Of a stretch of 7,196 nucleotides of DNA, positions 6,065 through 7,196 are shown in pieces. The DNA is taken from positions 1-7,196 of the forward strand of contig SLLP01000182.1 in the NCBI GenBank assembly GCA_007133995.1, read 5' to 3'. The notes beneath the pieces were generated by a model, which saw only the letters and a list, made by a program, of their open reading frames with translations, searched no databases and had not been told where the DNA came from. Position 1 is the stretch's first letter, and each line of letters opens with the position of its first letter. Made by a program: the position numbers and the translations under genes. The stretch comes from Balneolales bacterium (GTDB lineage Bacteria > Bacteroidota > Rhodothermia > Balneolales > Natronogracilivirgulaceae).

Positions 6065-7196
6065 ATGAGCCTATTGTGTTATTTACCCCAGCGCGCTCCA
6101 TCCCGGGGTTTATTATCGTTGCCTCTCATCTTTGCAGCATGCCTTATTTTCACGGCCTGTGACCGTCATACCCATGATATCATCATCATCAATGGAGTCA
6201 TTTTTGATGGTTCCGGTTCAGAACCTGTGCCCGGTGGCATTGCCGTTCGTGAAGGACGCATCACCCATGTCGGTGAGCTTCCGGATCATATTTCCGCTCC
6301 GGATCACATTGATGCCGACGGACTGGCAATTGCTCCCGGATTCATAAATATGCTGAGCTGGGCGAATGTACCGCTGCTGCACGATGGACGTTCCATGAGC
6401 AACATCAAGCAGGGAGTTACTCTTGAAGTTATGGGCGAGGGCTGGTCCATGGGACCACTCTCCGAACAAATGGTGCGTGAAAGAGAGCAGGACCAGGGTG
6501 ATATCACCTATGACATTACCTGGCGCACACTTGGCGGATTTCTCGAACACCTTGAAGAACGCGGAGTCTCAACCAATGTGGCATCCTTTGTCGGTGCGAC
6601 AACTGTACGCATCCATGTCATTGGCCGGGATGACCGCGCGCCTGCACCCGCCGAACTTGCCCGAATGCAGGAGCTGGTGCGAGAAGCCATGCAGGAAGGC
6701 GCTATGGGTCTCAGCACCGCTCTTATCTATTCACCGGCCTGGTATGCCGATACGGATGAGCTCATCGCACTTTCATCGGTGGTAGCCGAGTACGATGGCT
6801 TGTACGCCACCCATTTGCGCAGTGAAGGCAACCGCTTTCTCGAAGCCATAGAGGAGATGCTGCAGATCGCCGAAGAGGCCGGTATCGCTGTTCACATCCA
6901 TCATCTCAAAGCCGCCGGAACCGAAAACTGGCACAAAATTGATGACGCTATTGCACGCGTTGAGCAGGCGCAGCGCGAGGGATTCGATGTTTCCGCCAAC
7001 ATGTATATGTATACTGCGGCTTCTACCCAGTTGTCGGCTGTCGTGCCGCCGCGGGCGCGGGAAGGTGGACGACGTGCCATGATCGAACGGTTTGAGAATC
7101 CTGTCATCCGATCTGAAATTATTCAGGATATGGAGCAACCGAACCCCGACTGGGAGAACTTTCTCCAGATGGTCGCTTCCCCTGATGACATCACCC
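6065..7196 (+). CDS. Lipoprotein of the D-aminoacylase/amidohydrolase family, N-terminal 377 residues (partial)
   Basis: The frame is open from ATG 6065 to the right edge. The N-terminus is a lipoprotein signal (hydrophobic 16-31, lipobox FTAC with Cys32), so the enzyme is membrane-anchored outside the cytoplasm. Next comes the beta-sandwich start typical of amidohydrolases (IIIINGVIFDGSG 39-51, then IAPGFIN 89-95) and the TIM barrel. Segments matching N-acyl-D-amino-acid deacylases are GAMGLSTALIYSP (212-224), YATHLRSEG (247-255), HIHHLKAAG (277-285) and DVSANMYMYTAAS (308-320). His250 and His280 match the usual metal His pair. The HxH after GFID is missing (NMLSWA, 95-100), and the Cys of the usual GNCG is Gly126 in GEGW. 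Family members release fatty or acetyl groups from D-amino acids; here activity and substrate are uncertain. The C-terminal part, including the expected metal Asp, is outside the window. No Shine-Dalgarno precedes the ATG. The gene is divergent from the DUF3347-like gene. Confidence 0.88.
   Translation, partial: MSLLCYLPQRAPSRGLLSLPLIFAACLIFTACDRHTHDIIIINGVIFDGSGSEPVPGGIAVREGRITHVGELPDHISAPDHIDADGLAIAPGFINMLSWANVPLLHDGRSMSNIKQGVTLEVMGEGWSMGPLSEQMVREREQDQGDITYDITWRTLGGFLEHLEERGVSTNVASFVGATTVRIHVIGRDDRAPAPAELARMQELVREAMQEGAMGLSTALIYSPAWYADTDELIALSSVVAEYDGLYATHLRSEGNRFLEAIEEMLQIAEEAGIAVHIHHLKAAGTENWHKIDDAIARVEQAQREGFDVSANMYMYTAASTQLSAVVPPRAREGGRRAMIERFENPVIRSEIIQDMEQPNPDWENFLQMVASPDDIT

Noticed and set aside
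6132..6347. A 71-codon plus-strand frame starting at 6132
   Set aside because: It is a shifted frame inside the amidohydrolase gene, whose own frame from 6065 has a lipobox and family motifs throughout.

Overview
The window reads as an ordinary stretch of a Bacteroidota-type chromosome. The best guess within that group is Balneolota or Rhodothermota. This rests on gene content (ClpA, a secreted tricorn-type protease, a two-domain fasciclin lipoprotein, a DUF3347-like protein), a lipoprotein that carries Ser-Asp-Asp after its lipobox Cys, a TAnnTTTG-type -7 promoter box ahead of the fasciclin gene, and mostly no Shine-Dalgarno sequence. Base composition looks close to 50% GC by eye. The taxon is inference, not identification.

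Layout. Positions 1-244 (+) are the C-terminal end of clpA. It converges on a fasciclin (FAS1) lipoprotein gene at 326-1231 (-); an inverted repeat between them looks like the fasciclin terminator. From 1232 to 1544 lie the fasciclin promoter region and a strong A/T-flanked hairpin that should terminate the next gene. A full-length, exported tricorn-type protease (1095 aa) occupies 1545-4832 (-). The 527 bases at 4833-5359 hold no gene that can be recognised, only short open frames and small palindromes. A 173-aa exported DUF3347-like protein follows at 5360-5881 (-). It is divergent from a lipoprotein of the D-aminoacylase/amidohydrolase family that starts at 6065 (+) and runs off the end of the window after 377 codons.

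Function. All four genes after clpA encode exported proteins. The tricorn-type protease and the amidohydrolase suggest extracytoplasmic peptide or N-acyl-amino-acid processing, but the genes are separated by gaps and lie on both strands, so they are not one operon. No RNA gene, insertion sequence, CRISPR array or phage feature was seen.

Most worth a second look: the amidohydrolase lacks the HxH metal motif and the usual active-site Cys of its family but keeps two later His positions; the tricorn homologue has Gly in place of the Ser that precedes the catalytic His in the archaeal enzyme; and the DUF3347-like protein lacks the Met residues usually near its two conserved Cys. I found no convincing previously undescribed multi-gene system.
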